DNA from: Terriglobus albidus
Lineage (GTDB): Bacteria > Acidobacteriota > Terriglobia > Terriglobales > Acidobacteriaceae
Length of the DNA stretch: 64,000 nucleotides
NCBI RefSeq assembly: GCF_025685425.1
Contig: NZ_JAGTAS010000057.1
Location: 248,001-312,000, forward strand
Direction of reading: 5' to 3'
Shown here: positions 8,865 through 17,736 of the stretch, in pieces
Numbering within the stretch: the first letter of the stretch is position 1
How the letters are laid out: each line of letters opens with the position of its first letter
The notes under the pieces: model-generated
Told to the model about the DNA's origin: nothing
The model's database searches: none
What the model saw: only the letters and a program-made list of their open reading frames with translations
Program-made: the position numbers and the translations under genes

Positions 8865-9404
8865 ATGAAGCGCGCACATACTGCACTCCTCTTCCTGATC
8901 CTCGGTATTGTTCTTGTTCCGGCAGCCGGATGGCTCTATCTGCACTTCGGCCATCCACCCGTTGCGGTAGCGGATCCAATGCTTCCCGGTGAGGAGCGGA
9001 TCGCACGTTCCACGCTACTCGCTCGTGTCGATGAGGAACGCCCCAGGAGTAATCCCATCCCCATCAACGAAGCTACCTTGCGGGAAGGCGCATCCATTTA
9101 CATGAGCGAATGCGCATTCTGCCACGGCGTTCCTGCTGTTCAGTCAGAAGTGGGAGTCAATACATTTCCGAAGACACCGCAGTTCTTTCGTCATCACGCC
9201 GTGGGCAACAACCCACCCGATCTGGCTGATCGAGCCGCGTCATATCACTGGTTCATCGAGAACGGCGTCCGTCTGACCGCCATGCCCTCATTCAAGCACG
9301 TCCTGAGCGATCGGGAGCAGTGGGAGGTAGCAAATCTGCTGGCGGTGAGTGAGACTCCCCTGCCGGAGAGTGTAAAGAAGGTTCTGGCCGGATCTACCGA
9401 TTAG
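8865..9404 (+). CDS. Monohaem cytochrome c, membrane-anchored or exported
   Basis: The 179-aa protein has an N-terminal hydrophobic segment (LLFLILGIVLVPAAGWLYL), a haem c site CAFCHG, and a C-terminal MPSF with a candidate axial Met. This is the layout of class I cytochromes c. It acts outside the cytoplasmic membrane as an electron carrier. A GMC oxidoreductase and its small subunit lie 0.55 kb downstream on the same strand, and cytochrome c is the usual electron acceptor of such dehydrogenases, so they may work together (inference). The stop TAG is followed by AGCAATTCTCC, resembling the end of the window's 114-bp repeat. Confidence 0.88.
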   Translation: MKRAHTALLFLILGIVLVPAAGWLYLHFGHPPVAVADPMLPGEERIARSTLLARVDEERPRSNPIPINEATLREGASIYMSECAFCHGVPAVQSEVGVNTFPKTPQFFRHHAVGNNPPDLADRAASYHWFIENGVRLTAMPSFKHVLSDREQWEVANLLAVSETPLPESVKKVLAGSTD

Positions 9405-9568
9405 AGCAATTCTCCTAAAGGCTTAGTGCGGAGTTCGGGATTCTTCACGAACTCGATCGCTGGGCGAAGCTGCGCCTTTCCCGAAGGACTACGCGATGCC
9501 TTTGTTACTGGCAGCTTGACCAGATCGCACAGATCAAGAGCATGAGAAGAATCGAGAACCAGGTTGTC
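9401..9568 (-). pseudogene. Possible degraded small gene in the cytochrome-to-dehydrogenase gap
   Basis: On the minus strand, one frame stays open for about 54 codons and ends with LRPAIEFVKNPELRTKPLGE and a stop at 9401-9403. It is preceded by an in-frame TAG and has no start codon. The peptide looks non-random and could be the tail of a decayed antitoxin-like or other small gene, but I do not recognise it. The rest of 9405-9960 shows only a GAGA-rich hairpin (about 9607-9643) and no supported gene. Confidence 0.2.
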
Positions 9569-9960
9569 CAGCGGCTATCGGCTACATTGATCTGCATCGC
9601 AATCTCCTCTCTCTGAGACACGGCGTATCTCAGAAGAGAGAGTTTAGCGCTGTTCCGCGAATTCGCAACAAAAACTATTGAACATCGAGAACCAAATCGA
9701 TACCGCCACGATACCGGGAATAGATGTGTAATCTCGTATGGAGCCTCTGCGACAGGTCACCTTTAAATAGAGCACTCTGAGCGAAATGAATCGTCTCAAA
9801 CGATTTCCGCTGGCCTGTCACGTCAGATTGATGGAAGAGTATGAACATGAGCGCCGGCGCAAGGATATGCAAGAACTGCCGTCATCCCCAAAAATATCCG
9901 CTCTCAGGCGGCGGGGAAAACGACGCTCAACGAAGACGGTCCAACGAAAAGGAGTTTTGA

Positions 9961-10551
9961 ATGCAACGACGTGACGTCTTGAAGCTTCTAGGGTCAGCCG
10001 CCGCCATCTCGGCCCTGCCGCAAGAAGCACTCGCTATGCTAACGCAAGCCACCAACACAGCGGCTGTGCGTTCTAACGCGCTGAAGACGCTTAGTGCGCA
10101 CCAGGATGCAACCGTCATCTGCATTGCCGAGATGATTATCCCGGAGACCGATACTCCAGGAGCAAAGGGAGCGAAGGTAAACGCGTTTATCGACCTCCTG
10201 CTCAGCGAATGGTTCGAGCCTGCAGAAACAAAGCAGTTCCTCGCCGGACTGGATCAGGTGGATACGCAAAGCCGTGCGCGGTTCTCCGCCAGCTTTGTCG
10301 ATTGCAGTGAAGCACAACGTACCGAGTTGCTGAAGGAACTCGATGCCGCGGCTATGCACTTCGTCCGGAGGCAAAAAGAGGCGGCACAGGCTGCGGCGCC
10401 GCCGCCACCGATGGACTTCTTCTACCAGATGAAGAAGCTGACCCTGGCCAGCTACTACACCTCCGAGATCGGCTTTGCGAAAGAGCTCGGTAAATCGATT
10501 ATCCCGCCGGGACACGCCGGCTGCGCACCACTGGCGGAGGCATCGAAGTGA
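9961..10551 (+). CDS. Gluconate 2-dehydrogenase subunit 3 family protein
   Basis: The 196-aa protein begins MQRRDVLKLLGSAAAISALP, a Tat-like twin-arginine signal, and continues with the helical pattern of the gluconate 2-dehydrogenase subunit 3 (gamma) family (VICIAEMIIPETDTPGAK, then FIDLLLSEW). In characterised enzymes this subunit carries the flavoprotein through the Tat system to the periplasm. The stop overlaps the GTG start of the GMC oxidoreductase by 4 bp, so the two are co-translated partners. Confidence 0.9.
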   Translation: MQRRDVLKLLGSAAAISALPQEALAMLTQATNTAAVRSNALKTLSAHQDATVICIAEMIIPETDTPGAKGAKVNAFIDLLLSEWFEPAETKQFLAGLDQVDTQSRARFSASFVDCSEAQRTELLKELDAAAMHFVRRQKEAAQAAAPPPPMDFFYQMKKLTLASYYTSEIGFAKELGKSIIPPGHAGCAPLAEASK

Positions 10552-12239
10552 ACGTCATTACTAACAAAGCAAATACGTACGACGCAATTGTTGTGGGCTC
10601 GGGCATCAGCGGCGGCTGGGCGGCGAAAGAGCTAACCGGAAAAGGCCTCCAGACCCTTGTGCTTGAGGCAGGCCAGACGATTGTTCCTGAACAAGATTAT
10701 GTGGAGCATGTGCCGGTGTGGGATCTGAAGTTTCGCGGCATGCAGGACCGGCAGTACATGAAGGTCCACCAGCCGATGCAGCGGTATATCGCCGACGAAT
10801 GGAACTCCAAGTTCTTCGTCGACGATCTTGAGAACCCGTACACCACGCCTGCCGATCAGCCGTATCTCTTCCTGCGTGGACGCCATGTCGGTGGACGCTC
10901 GGTGATGTGGGGACGTCAAAGCTACCGGTGGAGCGATCTTGACTTTGAGGCAAACCTGAAAGACGGTCACGGCGTAGACTGGCCCATTCGCTATAAGGAC
11001 ATCGAGCCGTGGTATGACTACGTGGAAGATTTCATCGGCGTCAGCGGGCAGGCCGAGAACCTGCCGCAGCTGCCGGATGGTAAGTTCCTTCCGCCCTTTG
11101 AGATGAACTGCGCCGAGCTGGAGATGCGGGACATCGTGGCGAAGAAGTTTCCCGATCGTCGCCTGACTATCGGACGTACAGCGATCCTGACCGTACCCCA
11201 CCGCGGACGTGCAGCCTGCCACTACTGCGGACCGTGCGGGCGCGGCTGCATCACGCGCTCCTACTTCAGCAGTATCCATTCGACCCTGCCTGCGGCGGAG
11301 GCAACAGGGAGGATGACACTTCGCCCCTTCAGCGTGGTGCATAGTCTGATCTTCGACTCGAAGACGCGCCGGATTACAGGCGTTCGGGTCATCGATGCCC
11401 AGACGAAAGAAACACTCGAGTTTCACTCCAAGATTGTTTTTCTGTGTGCATCGACGCTGGAATCGGCGCGTATCCTGATGAACTCGGCGACGCCGGAGTT
11501 CTCGACCGGTCTGGCAAACTCAAGCGACCAGCTGGGACGCAATCTGATGGACCACATCTTCCATGCCGGGGCGAGCGGCATCATGCCGGGGCACGAGGAT
11601 CGTCAGCAGATAGGCAACCGGCCGAACGGCATCTACATGCCGCGCTTCCGCAATGTCAAGGACAAGCATCCGGATTTCGTCCGTGGTTATGGCTATCAGG
11701 GCGGCGCCGCACGCGAGGACTGGGGACGTGGCAGCAACATGCCGGGCTTCGGCGTGGACTTCAAGCATCAGCTGCGGCAGCCCGGGCCGTGGCGATTCAC
11801 CTTCGGCGCCTGGGGCGAGTGCCTTCCGCATCCGGACAACCGCATGGTTCTTGATAAGAACAAGGTCGATGCGTGGGGGATTCCTGCCATGAGAATCAGC
11901 CACAAGTGGCGCGAAAACGAGCTGGCCATCTTCAAGGATGCGACGACAACCGCTGCCGAGATGCTGGAGGCGGCGGGTGCGAAAGATATCACGCAGATGA
12001 ATACACCGTCGCTACCCGGCGAGTGCATTCACGAGATGGGAAGTGCCCGCATGGGACGCAATCCGAAGAGTTCCGTGTTGAACCAGTGGAACCAGGCGCA
12101 CGATGTGAAGAACCTTTTCATAACAGATGGATCGTTTATGGCGTCGTCTGCGTGCCAGAATCCGTCGCTGACGTACATGGCGATGACGGCACGAGCATGC
12201 GACTATGCGGTGAAACAGATGAAGCGTGGCGACCTTTAG
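10548..12239 (+). CDS. GMC-family FAD-dependent oxidoreductase
   Basis: The 563-aa flavoprotein has the dinucleotide-binding motif GSGISGG at residues 17-23, VGGRSVMWGRQSYRW in the FAD region, a Cys-rich CHYCGPCGRGC segment, and the C-terminal GMC pattern CIHEMGSARMG followed by SSACQNPSLTYMAMTARA with the active-site His/Asn pair. It belongs to the gluconate/sugar dehydrogenase-like branch that oxidises sugar alcohols or aldonates in the periplasm. It starts with GTG overlapping the Tat-signal subunit by 4 bp and likely feeds electrons to a cytochrome c. The exact substrate is unknown. Confidence 0.92.
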   Translation: MNVITNKANTYDAIVVGSGISGGWAAKELTGKGLQTLVLEAGQTIVPEQDYVEHVPVWDLKFRGMQDRQYMKVHQPMQRYIADEWNSKFFVDDLENPYTTPADQPYLFLRGRHVGGRSVMWGRQSYRWSDLDFEANLKDGHGVDWPIRYKDIEPWYDYVEDFIGVSGQAENLPQLPDGKFLPPFEMNCAELEMRDIVAKKFPDRRLTIGRTAILTVPHRGRAACHYCGPCGRGCITRSYFSSIHSTLPAAEATGRMTLRPFSVVHSLIFDSKTRRITGVRVIDAQTKETLEFHSKIVFLCASTLESARILMNSATPEFSTGLANSSDQLGRNLMDHIFHAGASGIMPGHEDRQQIGNRPNGIYMPRFRNVKDKHPDFVRGYGYQGGAAREDWGRGSNMPGFGVDFKHQLRQPGPWRFTFGAWGECLPHPDNRMVLDKNKVDAWGIPAMRISHKWRENELAIFKDATTTAAEMLEAAGAKDITQMNTPSLPGECIHEMGSARMGRNPKSSVLNQWNQAHDVKNLFITDGSFMASSACQNPSLTYMAMTARACDYAVKQMKRGDL

Positions 12240-12310
12240 AGCAGTTCACCCAATAACGTCACCTTAGATAATCTGCTTGTGCCGTTTTCTTAGCGGAAAC
12301 GGCACAAGCA
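12237..12310. repeat. Stop-codon-linked hairpin, possible degenerate repeat copy
   Basis: Directly after the GMC gene the sequence reads TAGAGCAGTTCACC (like the 114-bp repeat end) and then a perfect 14-bp stem at 12274-12287 and 12297-12310 (TGCTTGTGCCGTTT / AAACGGCACAAGCA). The core resembles the inner hairpin of the 114-bp repeat. It may also terminate the operon, although no T-tract follows. Confidence 0.45.
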
Positions 12311-12502
12311 GCCAAGGCTTCGCTCCACGGCATGCAACGCGCGTCGCCCTTTCGCACTCTCCTTCGGCTATCGACGAGATGACGGTCAACAAATCATGCG
12401 TGTACTCTTCCGAAGAGTTGCATCAAGCGCGAGAGCCCGTTGTCTGGGGACCTCCGCCTGAATCAGGCATTTCCCGTGAATGCCGACATCCAGGAGATTC
12501 TG

Positions 12503-14548
12503 ATGAAGCGCATCCTTCCTGCTGTACTGGCTACTGTTCTCTTCGCCAATCCGCTGGTGTCCCAGGCGCCGGCAACGGATGCCACGAAGCTCTACCTTGG
12601 CGCGGCATGGTATCCGGAAGCGTGGCCCGAGAGCCGGTGGGAACGCGACCTCACGCTCATGCAGCAAGCAGGCATCAACTTCGTCCGCATTACCGAGTTT
12701 GCCTGGAGCGCGATGGAGCCCAGCGAGGGCCACTACGACCTGGACTGGGTCAATCGAGCGATTCGCCTGGCGGAGAAACACGGCATCGCCGTAGTGCTTG
12801 GTACGCCGAGTGCCGCGCCGCCCGCATGGTTGACGCAGAAATATCCCCAGACCTTGTGGGTTGACCAGAATGGAAAACGCGCGGAACACGGCAACCGTCA
12901 GCAGTTCAACTGGGCCAATCCCAAATATCGTGAGCTCTCCGCCAAGATGGCGTCAGTCATGGCGGAGCGGTTTGGCCATGACCCTAATGTTATCGGCTGG
13001 CAGATCGATAACGAGTACGCGGAAGTCAGCTACGATCCACAGACCAAAAAGATGTTTCAGGATTGGCTTCGGACACGCTACGGCACGCTCGATGCATTGA
13101 ACGCGCGTTGGACCACCAGCTACTGGAGCCAGACCTATAGCGACTGGTCACAGATTCCCATTGAGACGAAGTACGGAAATCCTGGTCTGCTCTTGAGCTG
13201 GAAGCGGTTTATTTCCGACACCTGGCGCAGCTATCAGAAGAATCAGCTCGATGTCATTCGGACGAAGGCAGACCGTCGCCAATGGATCACCACCAACATG
13301 ATGGGATGGTTTGATGAGTATGACCACTACACCGTCAGCCAGGACCTTGATCTCGCATCGTGGGACGATTATGTCGGAAGCGGTCATCTCAACGCAGCAC
13401 GCAACGGCGCAGCCCACGATCTGACCCGCGGCTTTCTACGCAAGAATTTTTGGGTGATGGAGACACAGCCGGGATTCGTGAACTGGCACGCAAACAATAA
13501 CGCGCTCGACAAAGGCGAAGTTCGTGCCATGGCATGGCACGACATTGGTCATGGCGCCGATGCGGTCGAATACTGGCAGTGGCGTTCTGCGTTGAATGGG
13601 CAGGAGGAGTACCACGGGACCCTGGTTGGCGCCGATGGCGAGCCCGTTCCGCTGTACGACGAAGTTGCTCGGGTGGGTAAAGAGTTCACCGCCGCTTCAC
13701 ACGAACTGATGGGCACCACGGTCAAGTCTCAGGTTGCGGTACTGCAATCCTATGAGAGCCGCTGGGCCATCAACTGGCAGAGGCATAACCGCCAATGGGA
13801 TCCCGTAGATGCGCTGGTCAGCTATTATCAGCCGCTTCGTGCAGAGGCACACTCGGTCGATATCGTGTCGCCTTCGGCGCCGCTTGACTCCTACAAGTTG
13901 GTCGTTGCCCCTGCAATGAACCTGCTCACACCTCAACAGACGGCCAACCTGATGCAGTATGTAGAACACGGCGGTCACCTTGTATTTGGCCAGCGTTCTG
14001 TAATGAAAGACGAGGATAACTCGCTACAGCCCGCACGCCAGCCGGGTCCCTTCGCCGCACCTCTGGGAGGACGCGTGGAGCAATACTATGCACTCCTGGC
14101 TCCTGTTCCGGTTGAGGGTGCTTGGGGCAACGGGACCTCAGCCATCTGGGCGGAGCAACTCAGCGCGAAGGACGATACCGAAACTTTGATGCGCTATGGC
14201 AAGAGCAACGGCTGGCTCGATGGGCAACCGGCGGCGATTACGAAGAAGGTTGGCAAGGGCCGTATTACGTATATCGGTGCGTGGCTGGACGAAAACACCG
14301 CCAAGAAGGCCGTGCACTGGATGTTGGACACCAGTGGAGTGAAGAGCGCCTGGCCTGTGATGCCCGAGGGCGTTGAGTTGTCTCTTCGGGAGAGCAATCA
14401 GCGGGAGATTGCCATCCTGGTGAATCTGAGCACTGAGACAAAGACCATTACGCTGCCAGGCGCACGCAAGGACATCCTGCACAACGGCGAATCCGTCACG
14501 AGTGTCAGTCTGCCTGCCTATGGTGTTGCGGTACTCGGCAACCAATAG
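12503..14548 (+). CDS. Secreted GH42 beta-galactosidase
   Basis: The product (681 aa) begins at an ATG with AGGAG six bases upstream, followed by a signal peptide (MKRILPAVLATVLFANPLVS). The GH42 pattern is clear: YLGAAWYPEAWPESRW, EFAWSAMEPSEG, the acid/base Glu171 in WQIDNEYAE and the nucleophile Glu320 in METQPGFVNW. The middle region matches the GH42 trimerisation domain and the C-terminus is a small beta domain. It should release galactose from beta-galactosides outside the cytoplasm. A longer frame from 12440 exists but would bury the signal peptide. Confidence 0.94.
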   Translation: MKRILPAVLATVLFANPLVSQAPATDATKLYLGAAWYPEAWPESRWERDLTLMQQAGINFVRITEFAWSAMEPSEGHYDLDWVNRAIRLAEKHGIAVVLGTPSAAPPAWLTQKYPQTLWVDQNGKRAEHGNRQQFNWANPKYRELSAKMASVMAERFGHDPNVIGWQIDNEYAEVSYDPQTKKMFQDWLRTRYGTLDALNARWTTSYWSQTYSDWSQIPIETKYGNPGLLLSWKRFISDTWRSYQKNQLDVIRTKADRRQWITTNMMGWFDEYDHYTVSQDLDLASWDDYVGSGHLNAARNGAAHDLTRGFLRKNFWVMETQPGFVNWHANNNALDKGEVRAMAWHDIGHGADAVEYWQWRSALNGQEEYHGTLVGADGEPVPLYDEVARVGKEFTAASHELMGTTVKSQVAVLQSYESRWAINWQRHNRQWDPVDALVSYYQPLRAEAHSVDIVSPSAPLDSYKLVVAPAMNLLTPQQTANLMQYVEHGGHLVFGQRSVMKDEDNSLQPARQPGPFAAPLGGRVEQYYALLAPVPVEGAWGNGTSAIWAEQLSAKDDTETLMRYGKSNGWLDGQPAAITKKVGKGRITYIGAWLDENTAKKAVHWMLDTSGVKSAWPVMPEGVELSLRESNQREIAILVNLSTETKTITLPGARKDILHNGESVTSVSLPAYGVAVLGNQ

Positions 14549-14571
14549 TTGCGGTACTCGGCAACCAATAG
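14526..14571 (+). repeat. 23-bp perfect tandem duplication across the GH42 stop codon
   Basis: Bases 14526-14548 are repeated exactly at 14549-14571. The copy includes the codons for the last residues and the TAG stop. It looks like a recent slippage event that left the protein unchanged because the first stop is kept. Confidence 0.9.
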
Positions 14572-14635
14572 AGGAGTAGGAGATAGAGGGCGAACGTAGT
14601 TCTTGCCCGAAGCATCCTACGGTGCATGAAACGAC

Positions 14636-15763
14636 ATGCACCAACTCAGGTGGGTCAACGTGAAAGAGAAACGTAACTTCGATCTTCCCGTCGATCCACC
14701 GGTACTCCCCATGCTTTCCAAGCGCGTCGATCAACTACCCGTGGGTTCCGAGTGGATCTATGAACCGAAGTGGGATGGGTTTCGTGCGCTGGTGTTTCGT
14801 GATGGAAAAGAACTTCTGCTCCAGAGCCGGGATACGAAGCCGCTGAATCGATACTTCCCGGAGCTTGTCCAGGCCCTCCTGGAGCAGCTCCCGGAGAGAT
14901 GCGTTCTCGATGGCGAGATTGTGATCTCGAGAAACGGAGCTCTCGACTTCGATGCTTTACAGCTCCGCATTCATCCGGCGGCATCAAGAGTAAAGCTGCT
15001 TAGCCAGCAGACACCTGCCTCGGTCGTGTTTTTCGATCTGTTGGCCCAGGGTAACCGTGACTGGAGAGAGACAGCGTTTCGAGAACGGCGGGCTAAGCTG
15101 CAATCATTGCTTTCCAAAGTAAAGCCGCCGATTCACCTCACACCAGCCACAGACGATCCGGAGTTAGCGCGTGACTGGTTCCAGCGTTTCGAAGGCGCCG
15201 GCTTCGATGGCGTTATCGCAAAGGCAAAAGACAGCACCTACCAATCCGACAAGCGAACCATGTTTAAGGTGAAGCATGAACGTGACTGTGATTGCGTCGT
15301 TGCCGGGTTTCGTTGGTATCGCAAAGGTGACCGGCCGGCAGTTGGTTCCCTGCTGTTGGGTCTCTATGACGATTCCGGAGTACTGCAGCACGTCGGAGTC
15401 TGCGGGAGCTTTCCTCTCAAAAAACGATATGAGCTTGTCGAGTACCTGAAGCCCTATCAGAAGGATGCTCTCGCGAATCATCCCTGGAAGGGGCAGTTGG
15501 ACGAGGAAACGGAAGATGGCGGCGGGCATCGCAGACCCGGAGGCCAGAGTCGCTGGAGTCAAGGCAAAGACCTTTCCTGGGAGCCTCTTCGCCTGGAGCT
15601 TGTTGCCGAAGTGGCCTATGAGCACATGCAGAGTGGACGTTTTCGCCACATGGCGCAGTTTCGCCGCTGGCGTTTTGATAAAAAGCCGGAGGAGTGTACG
15701 TACGAACAGCTTGAGGTCGTGCCACCGGAAGAGCTGAAGGCGATCTTTCCAGAGAATCAATAG
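14636..15763 (+). CDS. ATP-dependent DNA ligase (LigD ligase-domain type)
   Basis: The 375-aa protein has the nucleotidyltransferase motifs of ATP-dependent ligases: motif I EPKWDGFRA with Lys45 as adenylated residue, RCVLDGEIV (III), GFDGVIAK (IV) and MFKVKHERDCDCVVAGF (V), then an OB-fold C-terminal domain. It matches the stand-alone ligase part of bacterial NHEJ LigD. A GTG at 14660 after AGGTGG is an alternative start. It converges with a separate LigD-type polymerase gene, with a 114-bp repeat filling the gap. The TAG stop is also the first three bases of that repeat. Confidence 0.93.
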   Translation: MHQLRWVNVKEKRNFDLPVDPPVLPMLSKRVDQLPVGSEWIYEPKWDGFRALVFRDGKELLLQSRDTKPLNRYFPELVQALLEQLPERCVLDGEIVISRNGALDFDALQLRIHPAASRVKLLSQQTPASVVFFDLLAQGNRDWRETAFRERRAKLQSLLSKVKPPIHLTPATDDPELARDWFQRFEGAGFDGVIAKAKDSTYQSDKRTMFKVKHERDCDCVVAGFRWYRKGDRPAVGSLLLGLYDDSGVLQHVGVCGSFPLKKRYELVEYLKPYQKDALANHPWKGQLDEETEDGGGHRRPGGQSRWSQGKDLSWEPLRLELVAEVAYEHMQSGRFRHMAQFRRWRFDKKPEECTYEQLEVVPPEELKAIFPENQ

Positions 15764-15874
15764 AGCATTTTCACGTCGGTGTAGTGCAGGGGTTCCGCAT
15801 CTATGGGCGTTTTCCGCAATGAAACCCCACTGCACTCCTCTTCAGGGATATCGAGCAACAGGGAAACTGCTCTA
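15761..15874 (-). repeat. 114-bp palindromic repeat, single copy, reverse orientation
   Basis: The element begins TAGAGCATTTTC and ends GGGAAACTGCTCTA, with an inner GGCGTTTTCCGC and an imperfect inverted partner. Its left three bases are the ligase stop codon, and its right end stops 2 bp before the stop of the convergent polymerase gene, so it exactly fills the intergenic space. Confidence 0.9.
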
Positions 15875-15876
15875 AA

Positions 15877-17172
15877 TCAGCCTTTTGCCGGCTGCCGTCG
15901 CGATCTGCCAGCCTTGCGAGTCGGATCGTCGTCCGGGTCCGGAGTCTCCTGGGCTGGCCGCATTGCCTCAGGCACATGACGAAGGTTCACCCGAATCCTG
16001 GTCCATGTGGATGATCGCCCGCGCATGGAATCGACGAGCACATCGTCTATCTCCAAATAGCTAGCCGCTTTTGCGTGTCGCGTCTTCCATCGCTCGAGTC
16101 CAGCCAGAGCAGCATCTTTGTCCGGCGAATTGGCGACCGTTACAAGCGGCATTTTCACCCGGGGCTGCTTTGCGCGGGAGGGCGCCACACGAGTTCCTTC
16201 TCCTTCCGTCTTGCGGAAATGAGGTGGCCAGGGTGCGTCCCCAAGGCCGGCGGCATCGTCTCGCGCAGCCATCTCTAAAAGCCCTTCCAGTGACCCAGCG
16301 TAGGCATCCATATCGGCATGTGCATCCCCTCGCTCGGCAAACAGCCTGGGCACAGTCAACACAGTGAAATCGGCAGGCTCGCAATCTCGCACCTCATTCC
16401 ACGACACAGGCATGGATACGCGGGCATCTGGAAGTGGCCGAACAGAATAGGCTGAAGCTGTCGTGCGGTCCTTCGCGTTTTGGTTGTAATCGAGAAAGAC
16501 TCCGTGGCGTTCTTCTTTCCACCATTTGGATGTAGCCAAAGACGGCGCGCGACGTTCGATCTCGCGAGACAATGCCAGCGCGGCACGCCGCACCTCTTCA
16601 AATGTCCACCGTGGCTCTATGCGGACATTGACATGCATGCCTCGGGAGCCGCTTGTCTTGGGCCATCCCCGGAGCCCGATCTCCTCAAGCAATGCGTGCA
16701 CTTCGAGCGCGATTTTACGAACCTCGTCCCACCCAATGCCTGGACCGGGATCGAGATCGATTCTCAACTCATCCGGATGGTCGAGATCGGTTACCCGAAT
16801 GGCGTGGGGATGCAGTTCGATGCAGCCAAGGTTCACCACCCAGATCAAACCGGCAGCATGATTGACCACCAGTTCTTCGGCAGTTCTTCCAGAAGGGAAA
16901 GAAAGCGTGGCCGTCTGCATCCATGTGGGGTGATCCGCCGGAGCACGTTTCTGGTAGAAAGCCGGCGCCTCGGCGCCATTCACAAAGCGCTTCAATACCA
17001 GCGGACGGTCCCGAATTCCGCCAAGTGCGCCAGATGCGACGGAGAGGTAATAGCGGACAAGATCAAGTTTGGTGAGACGGGTATCCTTCGAGAAATAGAG
17101 CTTCTCAGGATGGGTAATACGTACTTCGTGCCCATCGATCGAGAGAACCTCGGCCGCTTCTGTTTTCGCCAT
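15877..17172 (-). CDS. LigD-type DNA polymerase/primase (PolDom) protein
   Basis: The product (431 aa from the ATG at 17172, with AAGGGAG nine bases upstream) is a LigD polymerase-domain protein of the archaeo-eukaryotic primase fold. It shows ITHPEKLYF, the metal-binding pair Asp139/Asp141 in RIDLDPGPG, TSGSRGMHVNVRI, and KWWKEERHGVFLDYNQNAKD with RPLPDARVSMPV. In NHEJ it fills or extends broken DNA ends, often with ribonucleotides. The C-terminal 130 residues are basic and low-complexity. A longer frame to 17334 only translates repeat DNA. No Ku gene is in the window. Confidence 0.93.
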   Translation of the reverse strand: MAKTEAAEVLSIDGHEVRITHPEKLYFSKDTRLTKLDLVRYYLSVASGALGGIRDRPLVLKRFVNGAEAPAFYQKRAPADHPTWMQTATLSFPSGRTAEELVVNHAAGLIWVVNLGCIELHPHAIRVTDLDHPDELRIDLDPGPGIGWDEVRKIALEVHALLEEIGLRGWPKTSGSRGMHVNVRIEPRWTFEEVRRAALALSREIERRAPSLATSKWWKEERHGVFLDYNQNAKDRTTASAYSVRPLPDARVSMPVSWNEVRDCEPADFTVLTVPRLFAERGDAHADMDAYAGSLEGLLEMAARDDAAGLGDAPWPPHFRKTEGEGTRVAPSRAKQPRVKMPLVTVANSPDKDAALAGLERWKTRHAKAASYLEIDDVLVDSMRGRSSTWTRIRVNLRHVPEAMRPAQETPDPDDDPTRKAGRSRRQPAKG

Positions 17173-17261
17173 CTGACCGCACTCCCTTTCCACCATTTGA
17201 TGCGTCGCAGCCCCGCGACAGAAAAGCTGCCACACACGATATGGTCGTCTTTTGGCGCATC

Positions 17262-17720
17262 TAGAGTATTTTCCCTGTTGCTGGGTATCCCGAAAGAGCA
17301 GTGCTGCGGCGTTTTCATTGCGAAAAACGCCCATAGATGCGGAAGCCCTACACTACACCTGCAGGCAAAATGTTCTAGTCGCATTTTCCCTGTTGCTGGG
17401 TATCCCGGAAGAGCAGTGCTGCGGCGTTTTCATTGCGGAAACGCCGATAGATGCGGAAGCCCTACACTACACCTACAGGGAAAATGCTCTAGTCGCATTT
17501 TCCCTGTTGCTGGGTATCCCGAAGAGCAGTGCTGCGGCGTTTTCATTGCGGAAAACGCCCATAAGTGCGGAAGCCCTACACTACACCTACAGGGAAAATG
17601 CTCTAGTCGCATTTTCCCTGTTGCTGGGTATCCCGGAAGAGAAGTACTGCGGCGTTTTCATTGCGGAAAACGCCCATAGATGCGGAAGCCCTACACTACA
17701 CCTACAGGGAAAATGCTCTA
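17262..17720 (+). repeat. Tandem array of four 114-bp palindromic repeats
   Basis: Four units start near 17266, 17381, 17495 and 17609 with a 114-bp period. Each begins GCATTTTCCCTGTTGCTGGG (first unit GTATTTT) and ends ACAGGGAAAATGCTCTA, with a central hairpin GGCGTTTTC / GAAAACGCC. The units differ by few bases, so they likely arose by recent tandem amplification. The array fills the space between the LigD polymerase start and the multicopper oxidase start, so either promoter must lie within or beside it. Confidence 0.95.
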
Positions 17721-17736
17721 ACGGGTTTGAGGAGAC

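Noticed and set aside
9786-9974. 62-aa plus-strand frame before the gluconate dehydrogenase subunit
   Set aside because: Basic low-complexity peptide without family or good start context, overlapping the next gene's start.
16480-17679. 399-aa plus-strand frame
   Set aside because: It is antisense to the LigD polymerase gene, which has clear catalytic motifs, and then reads repeat DNA.
17262-17720. CRISPR array
   Set aside because: The full 114-bp unit repeats with no unique spacers and there are no cas genes.
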